From: Dyadobacter psychrophilus
GTDB taxonomy: Bacteria > Bacteroidota > Bacteroidia > Cytophagales > Spirosomataceae
Assembly: GCF_900167945.1 (NCBI RefSeq)
Contig: NZ_FUZA01000001.1
Span: 372,001-436,000 of the forward strand
Direction of reading: 5' to 3'
DNA length: 64,000 bases
Of this stretch, positions 18,079 to 27,564 are shown one piece after another; the stretch's first letter is position 1; the number at the start of each line of letters is the position of its first letter. The position numbers and the translations under genes were made by a program. The notes beneath the pieces were generated by a model. The model had not been told where the DNA came from and did not search any database. It saw nothing but the letters and a program-made list of their open reading frames with translations.

Positions 18079-19527
18079 ATGAATATGAAATTTAATACAT
18101 ATATCCTGAGTGCTTTAAGCATGCTCGCCGCCGGCTGTTCGGACTTTCTGGAACTGGCGCCCAGGGATGCGACCAATGTGAGTAATTTTTACAGAAATGC
18201 AGCCGATATGCAGGCTGCGGTAAATGCGGCTTATGGAATGCTGGCTTCGCCCGGCGAATATGGTTATGCTTATTACAATGTTTCCGAGGTCCGCTCCGAC
18301 AACACGATGAACTTCGAAGTCGGCGGAAACCTGCCCGACGCTGAGCTGGACCAATTTAAAATGGCTTCGACGAACGAGATTATCCGGCTCATGTGGATCG
18401 ACACTTACCGCGGAATCCTGGCTTGCAACACAGTTCTGGATCACATTAATGGCGCCTCCATGGACCAGGCACTCCGCGAGCGCTTCGTAGCTGAAGTGAA
18501 GTTTCTGAGGGCTCTGAAATATTTCAATCTCGTGCGCACATTCGGTGACGTGCCGTTGGTTTTGTCCGAAACCAGGTCCGTTTCAGAGGGTTATAATCAG
18601 TCGAGGGTTGCGAAGGCAGAAGTTTACAACCAGATCATCGCCGACCTTGCCGAAGCTGAGCAAAAGCTTCCGCTCGCTTACACCGGAGCTGAAATTGGCA
18701 AAGCGACAAAAGGTGCGGCAAAGGCACTTTTGGGTAAAGTTTATCTGACAATTGGAGATTTTACAAAAGCGAAGGACAAGCTGAAGGAGGTGATCGACCA
18801 GGGAAATTACAAATTGCTGGACGACTATGCAACCCTTTGGCCTGTTGCGAATGCCAATCACCAGGAATCGATTTTTGAAGTGCAGTTTAAAAAAGGAGGA
18901 ACGGGCACGGGGAGCAGTTTTTACAACAATTTCGCGCCCCGGAATTCAGGAACAAATGTCATTAAGGTCGGTTTTGCGGGAGGCAGAAATAACCCTACGG
19001 CTGATATGGTGGCTGCCTACGAACCGGGGGACGCGCGGAAAGCCGCATCACTGGCGACCGGCTATACCGATGCGGCGACGGGCAAATTTGTAGCCGATCC
19101 CTACACATTAAAATACCAGGATACGCCATTTTCAGAAGGCGACGCGGATAACAACTGGACGGTGCTGCGCTACGCAGACGTGTTGCTGATGTACGCGGAA
19201 GCCATCAACGAGGCAGGAAACGGCCCGACCGCCGAAGCATATGGCGCGATCAATGCAGTGAGAAAGCGGGCGAAACTGGCGTCGCTTCCCGCTAACATGT
19301 CGAAAGCCGCATTTGCGCTGGCGATCGAGCATGAGCGGCAGGTCGAGCTCGCTTTTGAAGGCCACCGGTGGTTTGATCTCGTGCGCACAGGCAGAGAAGT
19401 CACGGTTATGAACCAGCATTTCAAAGCCCCTGCTGTGGCCGAATTCAATGCCGTTTTCCCGATCCCGCAGACACAGATCGATGTGAACCCTCAGGGGATC
19501 AAGCAAAATCCTGGTTATACTTTTTAA
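18079..19527 (+). CDS. SusD/RagB-family nutrient-binding lipoprotein
   Basis: 482 residues with a lipoprotein signal (lipobox MLAAGCSD). The N-terminal SusD-like part contains 'LRALKYFNLVRTFGDVPLV'. The C-terminal RagB/SusD part contains 'VLRYADVLLMYAEAINEAGN', 'INAVRKRAKLASLP' and 'ERQVELAFEGHRWFDLVRTG', and ends 'GIKQNPGY'. It forms the lid of the SusC channel and binds the ligand at the surface. It starts 21 bp after the SusC gene; a second ATG follows six bases downstream (18085). Confidence 0.96.
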   Translation: MNMKFNTYILSALSMLAAGCSDFLELAPRDATNVSNFYRNAADMQAAVNAAYGMLASPGEYGYAYYNVSEVRSDNTMNFEVGGNLPDAELDQFKMASTNEIIRLMWIDTYRGILACNTVLDHINGASMDQALRERFVAEVKFLRALKYFNLVRTFGDVPLVLSETRSVSEGYNQSRVAKAEVYNQIIADLAEAEQKLPLAYTGAEIGKATKGAAKALLGKVYLTIGDFTKAKDKLKEVIDQGNYKLLDDYATLWPVANANHQESIFEVQFKKGGTGTGSSFYNNFAPRNSGTNVIKVGFAGGRNNPTADMVAAYEPGDARKAASLATGYTDAATGKFVADPYTLKYQDTPFSEGDADNNWTVLRYADVLLMYAEAINEAGNGPTAEAYGAINAVRKRAKLASLPANMSKAAFALAIEHERQVELAFEGHRWFDLVRTGREVTVMNQHFKAPAVAEFNAVFPIPQTQIDVNPQGIKQNPGYTF

Positions 19528-19539
19528 AACAGTTTCTAT

Positions 19540-20775
19540 ATGTTTGGTAAAAATGCTTTCAAGTCGCTGGCGGTTTTCATTTTTTGTTTTTTCAAAATAA
19601 TGAGCTCTGCCAGCGCGCAAACGCCGAAGGATGCCACTCCGGCACCCGACGTTTTCATCCATACCGGTTTCGAAAATGCCTCTCCGCTCAACTGGGAAGC
19701 CGATTCTGCCGGCAGAATTATCATTAGCCTGGTTTACGATCACGAGCGGTTTTCCCAGAACCGGGCTAATAACCACTGGCACTTCAAAGTGGAGGCTCCG
19801 GTGGGAAAAGAGGTGACATTGATCCTGCAAAATTTTGATAATATCTGGAACAACATCCACGCCAGCCCGATCTCCAAACAATCGCCCATTGTGCTTTCCA
19901 CCGATGGCAAAACCTGGGAAAGCCGCCCTACTGAGTATATTGAGGGAAACCGTATGCAGATTAAGCTTAAAATGCCTGCGGCGAGCGTGTTTATCGCGAG
20001 CATTGAACCTTACCGGATCAGCGACCTGGACAAGCTTTTGGCAAGAATCAAAAACCATAAACTGGTGACCATCACGCCTATTGGCAAAACAGCAGAGGGC
20101 CGGTCATTAGAAATCATCAAGATAGGGAATGAAAAAGCACCGAAGCGGATTTTCCTGCGAGGCCGTGCGCATGCATTCGAAGCCGGTGGTAACTGGACGC
20201 TGGAAGGATTGATAGACCGTTTGCTGAAAGACGATGCAGAAATGAAGCTGTATCTCAAACGATATTGCGTTTACATTCTGCCGATGACCAATAAGGATGG
20301 CGTTGCACGTGGGAAAACGCGGTTCAATGCTAATGGTTATGACCTGAACAGGAAATGGGACAAGGCGGCGGATTCGCTCATTGCGCCTGAAAATTATTAC
20401 CTGGAAAAATGGTTGACTAAAATGGGCGCCTCGGGTAAAAAGCCTGATCTCGGTATTGACGTTCATAATGATGCGGGCGGAAACCTGCACATTAGCCGGC
20501 CCGACGGCGACATTACGGCTTACCGCGCCAATATGGCAAAACTGGATAGTCTTTTGAGGAAATACACCTGGTATACCGAAGGCTCCACCAAGCCAGGATT
20601 TCGTAATCCGGGCACATTAGGAGAGGGATTTATGGAAAGATTCGGCATAGAGGCGTTGGTTTACGAGCTCAATTATGAGTGGGTGGAGGGGCTAAAAAAG
20701 GCACCGCTCGCCGCAGACTGGCTTTCGCTGGGCAGCAAACTGCCGGAAGTTTTTTACCATTATTTTGAAGAGTAG
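19540..20775 (+). CDS. Secreted M14-family zinc carboxypeptidase
   Basis: 411 residues, signal peptide ending SASAQ. A beta-sandwich of about 130 residues precedes the M14 domain. The zinc ligands are seen as HAFE (HxxE, residue ~211) and DVHND (~308). The substrate carboxylate-binding 'GYDLNRKW' lies at ~266 and the general-base glutamate in 'VYELNYEW' at ~373. The order pre-domain plus M14 resembles the Nna1/cytosolic-type carboxypeptidases, but this one is exported. Its place 12 bp after SusD suggests that it trims the imported or bound ligand, which points to a peptide or amidated compound. Confidence 0.88.
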   Translation: MFGKNAFKSLAVFIFCFFKIMSSASAQTPKDATPAPDVFIHTGFENASPLNWEADSAGRIIISLVYDHERFSQNRANNHWHFKVEAPVGKEVTLILQNFDNIWNNIHASPISKQSPIVLSTDGKTWESRPTEYIEGNRMQIKLKMPAASVFIASIEPYRISDLDKLLARIKNHKLVTITPIGKTAEGRSLEIIKIGNEKAPKRIFLRGRAHAFEAGGNWTLEGLIDRLLKDDAEMKLYLKRYCVYILPMTNKDGVARGKTRFNANGYDLNRKWDKAADSLIAPENYYLEKWLTKMGASGKKPDLGIDVHNDAGGNLHISRPDGDITAYRANMAKLDSLLRKYTWYTEGSTKPGFRNPGTLGEGFMERFGIEALVYELNYEWVEGLKKAPLAADWLSLGSKLPEVFYHYFEE

Positions 20776-20779
20776 CCGG

Positions 20780-22288
20780 ATGAGAAAAACGTTATATATG
20801 ATGGCCACGCTTTCGGGCGTGGCTGCCTTGTTGATCGCTTCGTTTGCCTACCGGCCGCAGCAGTTTCCTGGTTTCAAAACAGAAAAGTTAGAGCTGGATT
20901 CCACGATTCTGGACATTACAACCATTGCTAAAAACTTGAATGTGCCTTGGGAAATGGTCTGGGGGCCTGATAATATGATATGGTTTACCGACCACGACGG
21001 CAAGGTCAGCAGGCTCAATCCCAAGACCGGCCAGACTACGGAACTATTGCAGATCAAGGATTATTACAGAAAACGGCTCGGACTGATGAGCATGGTCCTG
21101 CATCCGGATTGGAAAACGAACCCGCATGTTTTTATCAACTACACCCATATTCAGCCCGATTCTGTTATCGTTTCGAAACTTGTTCGGTACACTTATAATG
21201 GCAAGGCGCTGATTGAACCTGTTTTATTAAAGCAAATTCCGGGCTATCTCGGCCATAACGGTTCCAGATTGGTGATCTCAAAAGACCGTAAATTACTTTG
21301 GGCGACTGGCGATTTGAAACAAAAGGAAACTATTCATAATCCAGCATTTACCAATGGAAAAGTGCTTCGGTTGAACCTGGACGGCACTATTCCCGCTGAT
21401 AATCCGCATCCCGGAAGCCCGGCCTGGGCCATGGGTTTTCGTGTTCCGCAAGGACTGACCTACACAAAAAACGGCAACCTGTTCATCGCTGAGCATGGTG
21501 ACGCAACGGATGATGAAGTGAACTTAGTTGCAAAAGGTGGAGACTATGGCTGGCCTAACCTGGCCGGATTCAGTGATATGCCGGAAGAAAAGAAACATTC
21601 CGAAACCCGTGAAACGATATTCCCCGTGAAAGCCTGGACTCCCACCATTGCTCCCGCCGGAATGGACTTTTATGACGGCAACATTCCAGAATGGAAAAAT
21701 GCTTTACTGTTAAGCACTTTGAAAGGCCAAAGTTTGCGTGTGCTCAAGCTGGATGCAAAACAGGAAAAGATATTAAGCGAGGACATTATATTCAGTCAAA
21801 AGTTTGGCAGGTTGCGCGATGTTTGTGGTTCTCCCGCAGGTGATATTTACATTTCCACCAGCAACCGGGACTGGAACCCGCCCGCCAACTTTCCGGTCAC
21901 AACCGATGACCGGATCATTCGAATCAGCAAAAGCGGTGTAATTCCAAAAAACAGACGCATGGTGAAGACAGCGAAGCAAGCCGACAAACAATCTACGGCT
22001 TCCTTATTTGCCAACTTCTGTGAATCCTGCCACAAAGCGGATGGGCGGGGTGTTCCGGGCTCTTTTCCTTCACTGGTAACCTCATCCAGATTGTCAGGCG
22101 AGAACACTGTACTCATCCCGTTCCTGCTCAAAGGTTCGCAGTCTGCATCTGGCGAAGGAATGCCTGGATTTGGCTTTTTAACGGATGAGCAACTTTCTGA
22201 CATCGTTTTTTACGCGAGATCAAAATTTTCCAGCAATACAAATGTTGTTTCAGCCAGAGAAATCGGCGCAATTCGGGCTAAAAACTAG
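20780..22288 (+). CDS. PQQ-dependent sugar dehydrogenase fused to a C-terminal cytochrome c domain
   Basis: 502 residues from ATG 20780, five bases after the M14 stop; a TTG 15 bases upstream is not needed. The N-terminal hydrophobic segment (MATLSGVAALLIASFAY) is followed by a six-bladed soluble glucose dehydrogenase (GSDH)/Yli-type propeller: 'LNVPWEMVWGPDNMIWFTDHDG', 'GHNGSRLVIS', 'AWAMGFRVPQGL', 'AEHGDATDDEVNLVAKGGDYGWP'. A monohaem class I cytochrome c domain starts near residue 410 with CESCHKADG and a distal Met candidate in 'GEGMPGFGFL'. It would oxidise a sugar or aldose in the periplasm and hand electrons to its own haem. It ends overlapping the convergent GH2 gene by four bases. 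Confidence 0.9.
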   Translation: MRKTLYMMATLSGVAALLIASFAYRPQQFPGFKTEKLELDSTILDITTIAKNLNVPWEMVWGPDNMIWFTDHDGKVSRLNPKTGQTTELLQIKDYYRKRLGLMSMVLHPDWKTNPHVFINYTHIQPDSVIVSKLVRYTYNGKALIEPVLLKQIPGYLGHNGSRLVISKDRKLLWATGDLKQKETIHNPAFTNGKVLRLNLDGTIPADNPHPGSPAWAMGFRVPQGLTYTKNGNLFIAEHGDATDDEVNLVAKGGDYGWPNLAGFSDMPEEKKHSETRETIFPVKAWTPTIAPAGMDFYDGNIPEWKNALLLSTLKGQSLRVLKLDAKQEKILSEDIIFSQKFGRLRDVCGSPAGDIYISTSNRDWNPPANFPVTTDDRIIRISKSGVIPKNRRMVKTAKQADKQSTASLFANFCESCHKADGRGVPGSFPSLVTSSRLSGENTVLIPFLLKGSQSASGEGMPGFGFLTDEQLSDIVFYARSKFSSNTNVVSAREIGAIRAKN

Positions 22289-24114
22289 GTGTGTGGCTTT
22301 GAGGCAAGGAGTCCTGCCGGCACTTTCAGCGCGCCGGTTTCGAAATCAATCAATCCGTTACGTTCATTCTCGATGTTTGTTGCCTGGGTATACACATCTC
22401 CGGCAACAGACCTTTTCCCCAGTTCTTTCTTGAAAAGGGTGATCTGGTTAGCGCGATCTGTGTCGTCTACCGGCCCGCCGTAGTTTTCGAAGCCAAAGCC
22501 TCCCCATTCACTTACGATCAGCGGCACCTGCTTCCGGTAAAAAAACGGATCACCTACAACAAGCGGAAAAGCCGCAACGGTGTCCAGGTTTCCCTTGGTC
22601 AGCTCATCGAGCATCCATTGCCAGTGTGCCAGGTCCGGGGTGTATAAATGTGCGGTAAGGAGGTCAGATTTAAGCCTTCCTTCAAACGAAATATGCTGCC
22701 AACCATCATTATCGACAACCAAAAACTGGGGAAAAGCGAGTTGCATATAATGGTACATATTGACAATGTACTTGCGCGTGTCCTGGTTGTAGGCAATGTC
22801 CTGTGCGCCCCAGTCTTCATTGTACAAGCTCCAGATAACAACAGACGGATGCGTGCCGATCAAAGCCAGCATCCGCATAAGTTCGGCTTGATGGTTTTCC
22901 CGGCTTTTTAATGTAGACTGATGCGGGCTGGGCACTTCAACCCATAGGAGCATCCCAATTTTATCGGCAAGCTTATAAATACGCGGATCGACCCCGGCAA
23001 TGTGTATCCTGACCAGGTTGCAACCCAGCTCCTTCATCGCCAGCAAATGCCTTTTGATCTGGTCATAACTGGCGTTACCAGGTTGGTATAGAATGCCATC
23101 CAGATAAATCGGCTGATTGTTCAGATAGAGATGACTGCCTCTTGCCTCAAACTTCCTGAGACCGAACTTTGTCTCAATTTCGGAGATAGCGCCCTGTTCA
23201 TTCACGAGCTGTGCCACCAACCGGTATTGATGCGGTTCATTCGGTGACCATAGCAGTGCGCCTGGAACATCCAGTACGAGCCGCTGCGATTTTTGCCCGG
23301 CTTCCAGCATGAGCGGAAATTCATCCTCAGCCACCAGACCCTCCTCTCCCCCTGTGTCCGGCAGGAAAACAGACAATTTTATTTTATACAAACCAGGGTC
23401 ATGAATACGGGTAGTGAGTGTAAACCTTACCAGGTTATCTTCAATGATACTCACAACGCCTACTCTGGAACGCAGCCGGTTTCTCTCTACATTTTCCAGC
23501 CAAATGCTTCTTACTGCGCCTGTAAAGGTCTGGTACCAGATGCCGCCACGTTTGTAAACATGCGATTCCTGCTTTCCTCGTGGAATATCAGCGTCCATAC
23601 TGCTCGCAACCCGCACTGTAAGCCGGTTAACCGGTCGCAGCGTTTCCAGTTCGTAAGAAAAAGAAGTGTATTCGCCAACATGGATCTGCTCACCTTCAAT
23701 GGTTAATAATGGGTTACCATTCAGCCAAACCTGCGTTTCATATCCGCAAGCCCCAAAAGTGAGCTGCGGAATGGTGTCGTCTTCCTCACCCGAAGATGCA
23801 TATTCAGGCCTTTGAAAATCTCTTTCGTACCAAACTACGATCTTGTCCTTCCAGGGAGAACCTTCATGCTGCGACGCTGCCAGATGCTGTTCTACACTGC
23901 CGGGCCAGTGCGCGGTTTGCGTAAAAGTGTGCTGAACAAACCAGTTTTCGGCAACTCCCCTGTCGTTCGGATCTACGGCAAATTTCCACTCTCCATCGAG
24001 CAGCAAATACTCGTTCGGTCTGATAACGGCCCTTGGCAGATCGTCCTGGAAAATTTCCAAAGGCAAAGGCGCTTCCCGGCTTTTGGAGGATCCGTAATTA
24101 GTATGATTTCGCAT
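22285..24114 (-). CDS. Glycoside hydrolase family 2 protein
   Basis: 609 residues with the GH2 layout: a sugar-binding jelly roll ('LLLDGEWKFAVDP', 'VVWYERDF', 'VWLNGNPLLTI'), an Ig-like domain, and a TIM barrel with 'GSHLYLNNQPIYLDGILYQPG'. The acid/base Glu is in 'SLYNEDWG' (~430) and the nucleophile Glu in 'VSEWGGFGFE' (~535). Known activities are beta-galactosidase, beta-mannosidase, beta-glucuronidase and others; the subfamily cannot be told by eye. No signal peptide is visible, so it probably acts in the cytoplasm. It is convergent with the SusCD operon. Confidence 0.9.
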   Translation of the reverse strand: MRNHTNYGSSKSREAPLPLEIFQDDLPRAVIRPNEYLLLDGEWKFAVDPNDRGVAENWFVQHTFTQTAHWPGSVEQHLAASQHEGSPWKDKIVVWYERDFQRPEYASSGEEDDTIPQLTFGACGYETQVWLNGNPLLTIEGEQIHVGEYTSFSYELETLRPVNRLTVRVASSMDADIPRGKQESHVYKRGGIWYQTFTGAVRSIWLENVERNRLRSRVGVVSIIEDNLVRFTLTTRIHDPGLYKIKLSVFLPDTGGEEGLVAEDEFPLMLEAGQKSQRLVLDVPGALLWSPNEPHQYRLVAQLVNEQGAISEIETKFGLRKFEARGSHLYLNNQPIYLDGILYQPGNASYDQIKRHLLAMKELGCNLVRIHIAGVDPRIYKLADKIGMLLWVEVPSPHQSTLKSRENHQAELMRMLALIGTHPSVVIWSLYNEDWGAQDIAYNQDTRKYIVNMYHYMQLAFPQFLVVDNDGWQHISFEGRLKSDLLTAHLYTPDLAHWQWMLDELTKGNLDTVAAFPLVVGDPFFYRKQVPLIVSEWGGFGFENYGGPVDDTDRANQITLFKKELGKRSVAGDVYTQATNIENERNGLIDFETGALKVPAGLLASKPHT

Positions 24115-24331
24115 GCTTTAAATTATATTACATAAGGTTCCTATGCTTTCCAAGAACTATTCCAAGGTCGGCATCACCATATCTGCACCTAATTTTCCTT
24201 TTATTGATATATCCAATGATTTCGCGGGCCTGTATGCTGGGGAAGCTGTTCCCGAAATCGTGAACACGATGCATGTGAAAGTTGCAGGCCGCCGCCTACC
24301 ATCGGCGCAACCTCGGTATGGTCCTTGAAGA

Positions 24332-24931
24332 CTAATTTTTGAGCGCCTTTATTTCATCCTCAAGCTGTTGGATATATTCATTTTGTGCTTTCAACATAGG
24401 TTGCATTTCCTGCTCCGTATACCTTGGGGTAATGTGCTGCGGACAGTTCCAGTCGTAGGCTTTGATATGAAAAACCATCATTCTTTCGGGCCGGAATTTG
24501 TAATCTTCCGGTTTGAGCAGATCATAGAGATCAGGATTATCCCCGATCTCTATGATTTCTGCTTCCGCATAAATTTTCAGTCGCGCCTGCATCGGGTATG
24601 AGACCAGGATCAGCGAAACCTTTGGATTTTTCCCTATATTTCCAACCGAAATGTATTGCCGGTTCCCGCTGAAATCAACGATTCCAATGGTGTTGCTATC
24701 AATAATTTTGATAAACCCCTGCGGCCCGCCGCGATGCTGGATATACGGGAAGTCGTTCTCTCCATAAGTTGCCATGTAAAAGCTGTCCATCTGAGCGATA
24801 AAATTGGCTTCTACGGCTGTAAGACCTTCTTTGAAACTCATTTTTTCTACGCGCTCATAAGTATTGCGGCTACCCATTCTTTGTTGGATGGCTTTAATCC
24901 CGTCGGTAAATGCAAGCTTGGAGTAGTTCAT
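24332..24931 (-). CDS. Pyridoxamine 5'-phosphate oxidase-like flavin-binding protein
   Basis: 199 residues with the split-barrel PNPOx-like fold: 'EANFIAQMDSFYMATYGENDFPYIQHRGGPQGFIKIIDSNTIGIVDFSGNRQYISVGNI' followed by 'VSLILVSYPMQARLKIYAEAEII'. Members bind FMN or F420-like flavins or haem. The long C-terminal part ('YDWNCPQHITPRYTEQEMQ' plus a helical end) fits the larger general-stress type. No specific reaction is assigned. It lies 36 bp downstream of the GAPDH gene on the same strand. Confidence 0.85.
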   Translation of the reverse strand: MNYSKLAFTDGIKAIQQRMGSRNTYERVEKMSFKEGLTAVEANFIAQMDSFYMATYGENDFPYIQHRGGPQGFIKIIDSNTIGIVDFSGNRQYISVGNIGKNPKVSLILVSYPMQARLKIYAEAEIIEIGDNPDLYDLLKPEDYKFRPERMMVFHIKAYDWNCPQHITPRYTEQEMQPMLKAQNEYIQQLEDEIKALKN

Positions 24932-24967
24932 GGCAGTCCTGTTCGAATCAGCTTTAACCCGGCCACT

Positions 24968-25951
24968 TTATAGTGACTGAATTTGTCTGATCATTTGATT
25001 TGTAAATCCCCATTCGTTGTCGTACCAGGCCATCACTTTCACCAGATCTCCATCAACAACCCGTGTCATTTCCAGGTCGACGATGGCCGCAAAAGGGCTT
25101 TTGGCAATGTCGCTTGAAACAAGTGGCTCATCGGTTACCGCAACGACTTTTTCATACCGCTCAGTTGCAGCTTCTTCTGTAAGGATCTGGTTGATCTCTT
25201 CAACCGTCGTCGGACGCTCCGCTATGAATGTAATGTCGGAAATCGAGCCTACCGGCACTGGCACACGCACTGCGATACCGTCGAACTTGCCTGCATACTG
25301 AGGGAGGGCCTTGGTGGTTGCGATGGCCGCACCAGTGGCAGCCGGAGCCAGGTTAATGCCAGCGGCACGTCCCATACGCGGCTCTCTTTTGGAAGGCGCA
25401 TCCACCAGCGTTTGCGAAGCGGTATATGCATGGGTTGTGTTCAGAATGGCTTTTTTAATACCGAGCCTGCGGCCAAGTATTTCAATTACCGGGCTGATAC
25501 TATTGGTTGTACAACTTGCGCAGGAGAAAATGGACACTTTGCCTTCTTCTGTATTTACGCCGTGTACGACTGTGGGCGTATCTTTGGTCGGTCCCGAAAT
25601 AACCACAAATTTGGCGCCGGAGTGAATGTGCTTTTCGGCATCTGCATTATTGGTAAAAAAGCCTGTACTTTCTATTACCACATCTACCCCAAGCGATTTC
25701 CAAGGGAGGTTCTCAATTTCCCGTATGCTGTGATATTTGACAGGTTTTCCACCAATTATCAGGGAATCGCCCTCGACCTTAACCTCTTTTTCGTATTTAC
25801 CGTAGTTACTATCATATTTGAGGAGATAGGCTGCGTTTTCAATGCTCATAAGGTCATTGACACCTACCAGTTCCAGGTCATTATTTTCAAAGATTATCTT
25901 CAATGCGGCACGTCCGATGCGGCCAAAACCATTAATTGCTATTTTTTTCAT
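24968..25951 (-). CDS. gap: Type I glyceraldehyde-3-phosphate dehydrogenase
   Basis: 327 residues with the NAD-binding start 'IAINGFGRIGRAALKII', the catalytic 'SCASCTTNSISP' with Cys near residue 149, 'THAYTASQTLVDAPSK' containing the catalytic His region, and 'VKVMAWYDNEWGFTNQM' at the end. It oxidises glyceraldehyde-3-phosphate to 1,3-bisphosphoglycerate. The inserted phrase 'PSKREPRMGRAAGINLAPAATGAA' and the short length are close to the second, non-core GAPDH copies of Bacteroidota, so this may not be the glycolytic house-keeping enzyme. An AraC regulator gene lies just upstream on the same strand. Confidence 0.92.
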   Translation of the reverse strand: MKKIAINGFGRIGRAALKIIFENNDLELVGVNDLMSIENAAYLLKYDSNYGKYEKEVKVEGDSLIIGGKPVKYHSIREIENLPWKSLGVDVVIESTGFFTNNADAEKHIHSGAKFVVISGPTKDTPTVVHGVNTEEGKVSIFSCASCTTNSISPVIEILGRRLGIKKAILNTTHAYTASQTLVDAPSKREPRMGRAAGINLAPAATGAAIATTKALPQYAGKFDGIAVRVPVPVGSISDITFIAERPTTVEEINQILTEEAATERYEKVVAVTDEPLVSSDIAKSPFAAIVDLEMTRVVDGDLVKVMAWYDNEWGFTNQMIRQIQSL

Positions 25952-26058
25952 GATGCTGTTTTTGAGTGAAGAAATCGCATTGATTTCATGGCTTAAAGAT
26001 GCATCATTTAAAAATGGTTTTGTTAGGTAAAAATTCCCGTTCAGTTGGCAATTTTTCC

Positions 26059-26898
26059 CTATTGCAGCATGGGCTGCTCCAATTTCTCCCGATAATGGCC
26101 CGGCGATACGCCTTCCTTGCTTTTAAAGAACCTACTGAAAGTTTGAATATTATCGTAGCCAAGCTCGTAAGCAATCTCCTTGATCGACAGATTGCTGTAA
26201 TTAATCTGCCGTCTGGCGTGGATCATAATGCGGTCGTGGATAATGTTCAATGGGGTTCGTGTGGAGACCAGAGAAAACAGGTTCGAAAGTGTTTTAGGGG
26301 ATTTGTTAAGCTGAGCAGCGTAAAAAGCCACATCGTGATGCACAGCGAAATGTTTGTCTACCAGATAGTTGAATTCCCTCACAATCTCACCCTGGGTTTT
26401 GTCGAGCTTACTGAGATTATTAGACTGCCGTAATATCCGTACGGACAGAATGAGCATCCTTTTCAACAGCGCTTGCAGCATGTCTTGTTGCAAAATATCG
26501 GTTTTACGCATTTCAGACCAGAATATTTCCCACGACAACTCAAAGTCCCGCACCCTGGCATCGTCTATAGTGATAATGGGAACGCCTGTTGCGCCAAAAA
26601 ACAGCAGTCCTTTACTGCCTACTTCGTTGTCATGATTTACAACACAATAGAAAGGCTGGTTGAACCTGACCATCCTGGCAGATTCGATTGCTATGCTGTC
26701 TATCCTGTGAAATTCTGTCAGAAAGATGATCTGGTTTTTGCTGAGGTGAAAGGGGACTTTATCAATGGTGATGTCCATGCGTTCGGCCACATTCCAGATG
26801 AATGTCATATCCGTTTCACGCACATCTTTAATAATATGACTATTGACCGGATCAAGCTCGTAAAGACTCAGGATTTCATTCGAATTTTCAAAGACCAT
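26059..26898 (-). CDS. AraC-family transcriptional regulator
   Basis: 279 residues starting at the ATG at 26898 (MVFENSNEILSLYELD). An upstream in-frame ATG at 26994 would translate through the terminator hairpin of the preceding gene and is rejected. The N-terminal domain has a cupin-like beta structure. The C-terminal HTH pair ends with 'LSIKEIAYELGYDNIQTFSRFFKSKEGVSPGHYR'. It is not close to the other two AraC proteins in the window. The GAPDH gene follows 107 bp downstream on the same strand. Confidence 0.9.
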   Translation of the reverse strand: MVFENSNEILSLYELDPVNSHIIKDVRETDMTFIWNVAERMDITIDKVPFHLSKNQIIFLTEFHRIDSIAIESARMVRFNQPFYCVVNHDNEVGSKGLLFFGATGVPIITIDDARVRDFELSWEIFWSEMRKTDILQQDMLQALLKRMLILSVRILRQSNNLSKLDKTQGEIVREFNYLVDKHFAVHHDVAFYAAQLNKSPKTLSNLFSLVSTRTPLNIIHDRIMIHARRQINYSNLSIKEIAYELGYDNIQTFSRFFKSKEGVSPGHYREKLEQPMLQ

Positions 26899-26947
26899 CT
26901 TACCCGTTTTTTGTTTCAAAAATAGATCAGAAGATTGAAAATTAAAC

Positions 26948-26979
26948 AAAAAAAAACCGCCCTTAAAAAAGGACGGTTT
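26948..26979 (-). terminator. Rho-independent terminator of the DUF2383 gene
   Basis: Read leftward, the RNA forms a stem of AAACCGUCCUU with AAGGGCGGUUU (one G-U pair) around a short U loop, followed by an uninterrupted U run of at least seven. It starts about 18 bases after the stop codon of the gene at 26998-27462. Confidence 0.88.
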
Positions 26980-26997
26980 CGAAAATTTTTTCATTAC

Positions 26998-27462
26998 TTA
27001 TGCTTTTGCAGCATCACGAAGCATTTTAATCTTGTCATGTGCAGAGTTAATTCCTTGCGCCTGAGTCCTGATCGTGTCTACTGCGTTATAAGGCAGGTCG
27101 CTGGAACTCAATGCATCCTGGTAAGCCTTCTTGATTGCATCTTCGCCACGTTCCGCTTCCGAAAGGATGCTTGCGCGATCGCTTCCACCAAATAACGATT
27201 TCACGTCGATCCATACGCGGTGCAATGTCCCGCTCACGCTGTTGCCAGTTTCTACTTCATCAACTGTTCCAACTGAACCAACGATTGCAGCCAGCTCCTG
27301 TCCGTATTTCCGGCTTTGTTCCGCGTATTCTTGAAAAAGTGCTTTCAGGTCAATATTTTCATCATTAATATCCGCAATCACTTTCTCAAATCCTGCTACT
27401 CGGTCATTATTAATTTCAATCAGATCATTTATTACGCTTGTTCCACTTGTTGTAGTTGCCAT
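26998..27462 (-). CDS. DUF2383 (PA2169-type) four-helix protein
   Basis: 154 residues, mainly helical: 'VINDLIEINNDRVAGFEKVIADINDENIDLKALFQEYAEQSRKYGQELAAIV' is the conserved N-terminal half of DUF2383. The second half has 'RVWIDVKSLFGG' and 'ILSEAERGEDAIKKAYQDAL'. It is a ferritin-like helical bundle family often linked to stress. It has no signal peptide. It has its own terminator and so is probably a single-gene transcript. Confidence 0.88.
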   Translation of the reverse strand: MATTTSGTSVINDLIEINNDRVAGFEKVIADINDENIDLKALFQEYAEQSRKYGQELAAIVGSVGTVDEVETGNSVSGTLHRVWIDVKSLFGGSDRASILSEAERGEDAIKKAYQDALSSSDLPYNAVDTIRTQAQGINSAHDKIKMLRDAAKA

Positions 27463-27564
27463 GATAGTTTTTTATTTGTTGAAAAACCTAAGCAATTACG
27501 AATACCGTGCCAGCAAGCCCATTGGATTTATAATTCCCGGTTTTTTTGGTTACATACCATATAT

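Noticed and set aside
24143..24328. 61-codon rightward frame between the GH2 and PNPOx-like genes
   Set aside because: No recognisable protein, no ribosome-binding site, and the gap of about 215 bp is long enough to be promoter and leader DNA.
26899..26994. Upstream start of the AraC gene at 26994
   Set aside because: It would be translated through the terminator hairpin of the DUF2383 gene and adds residues unlike AraC proteins.
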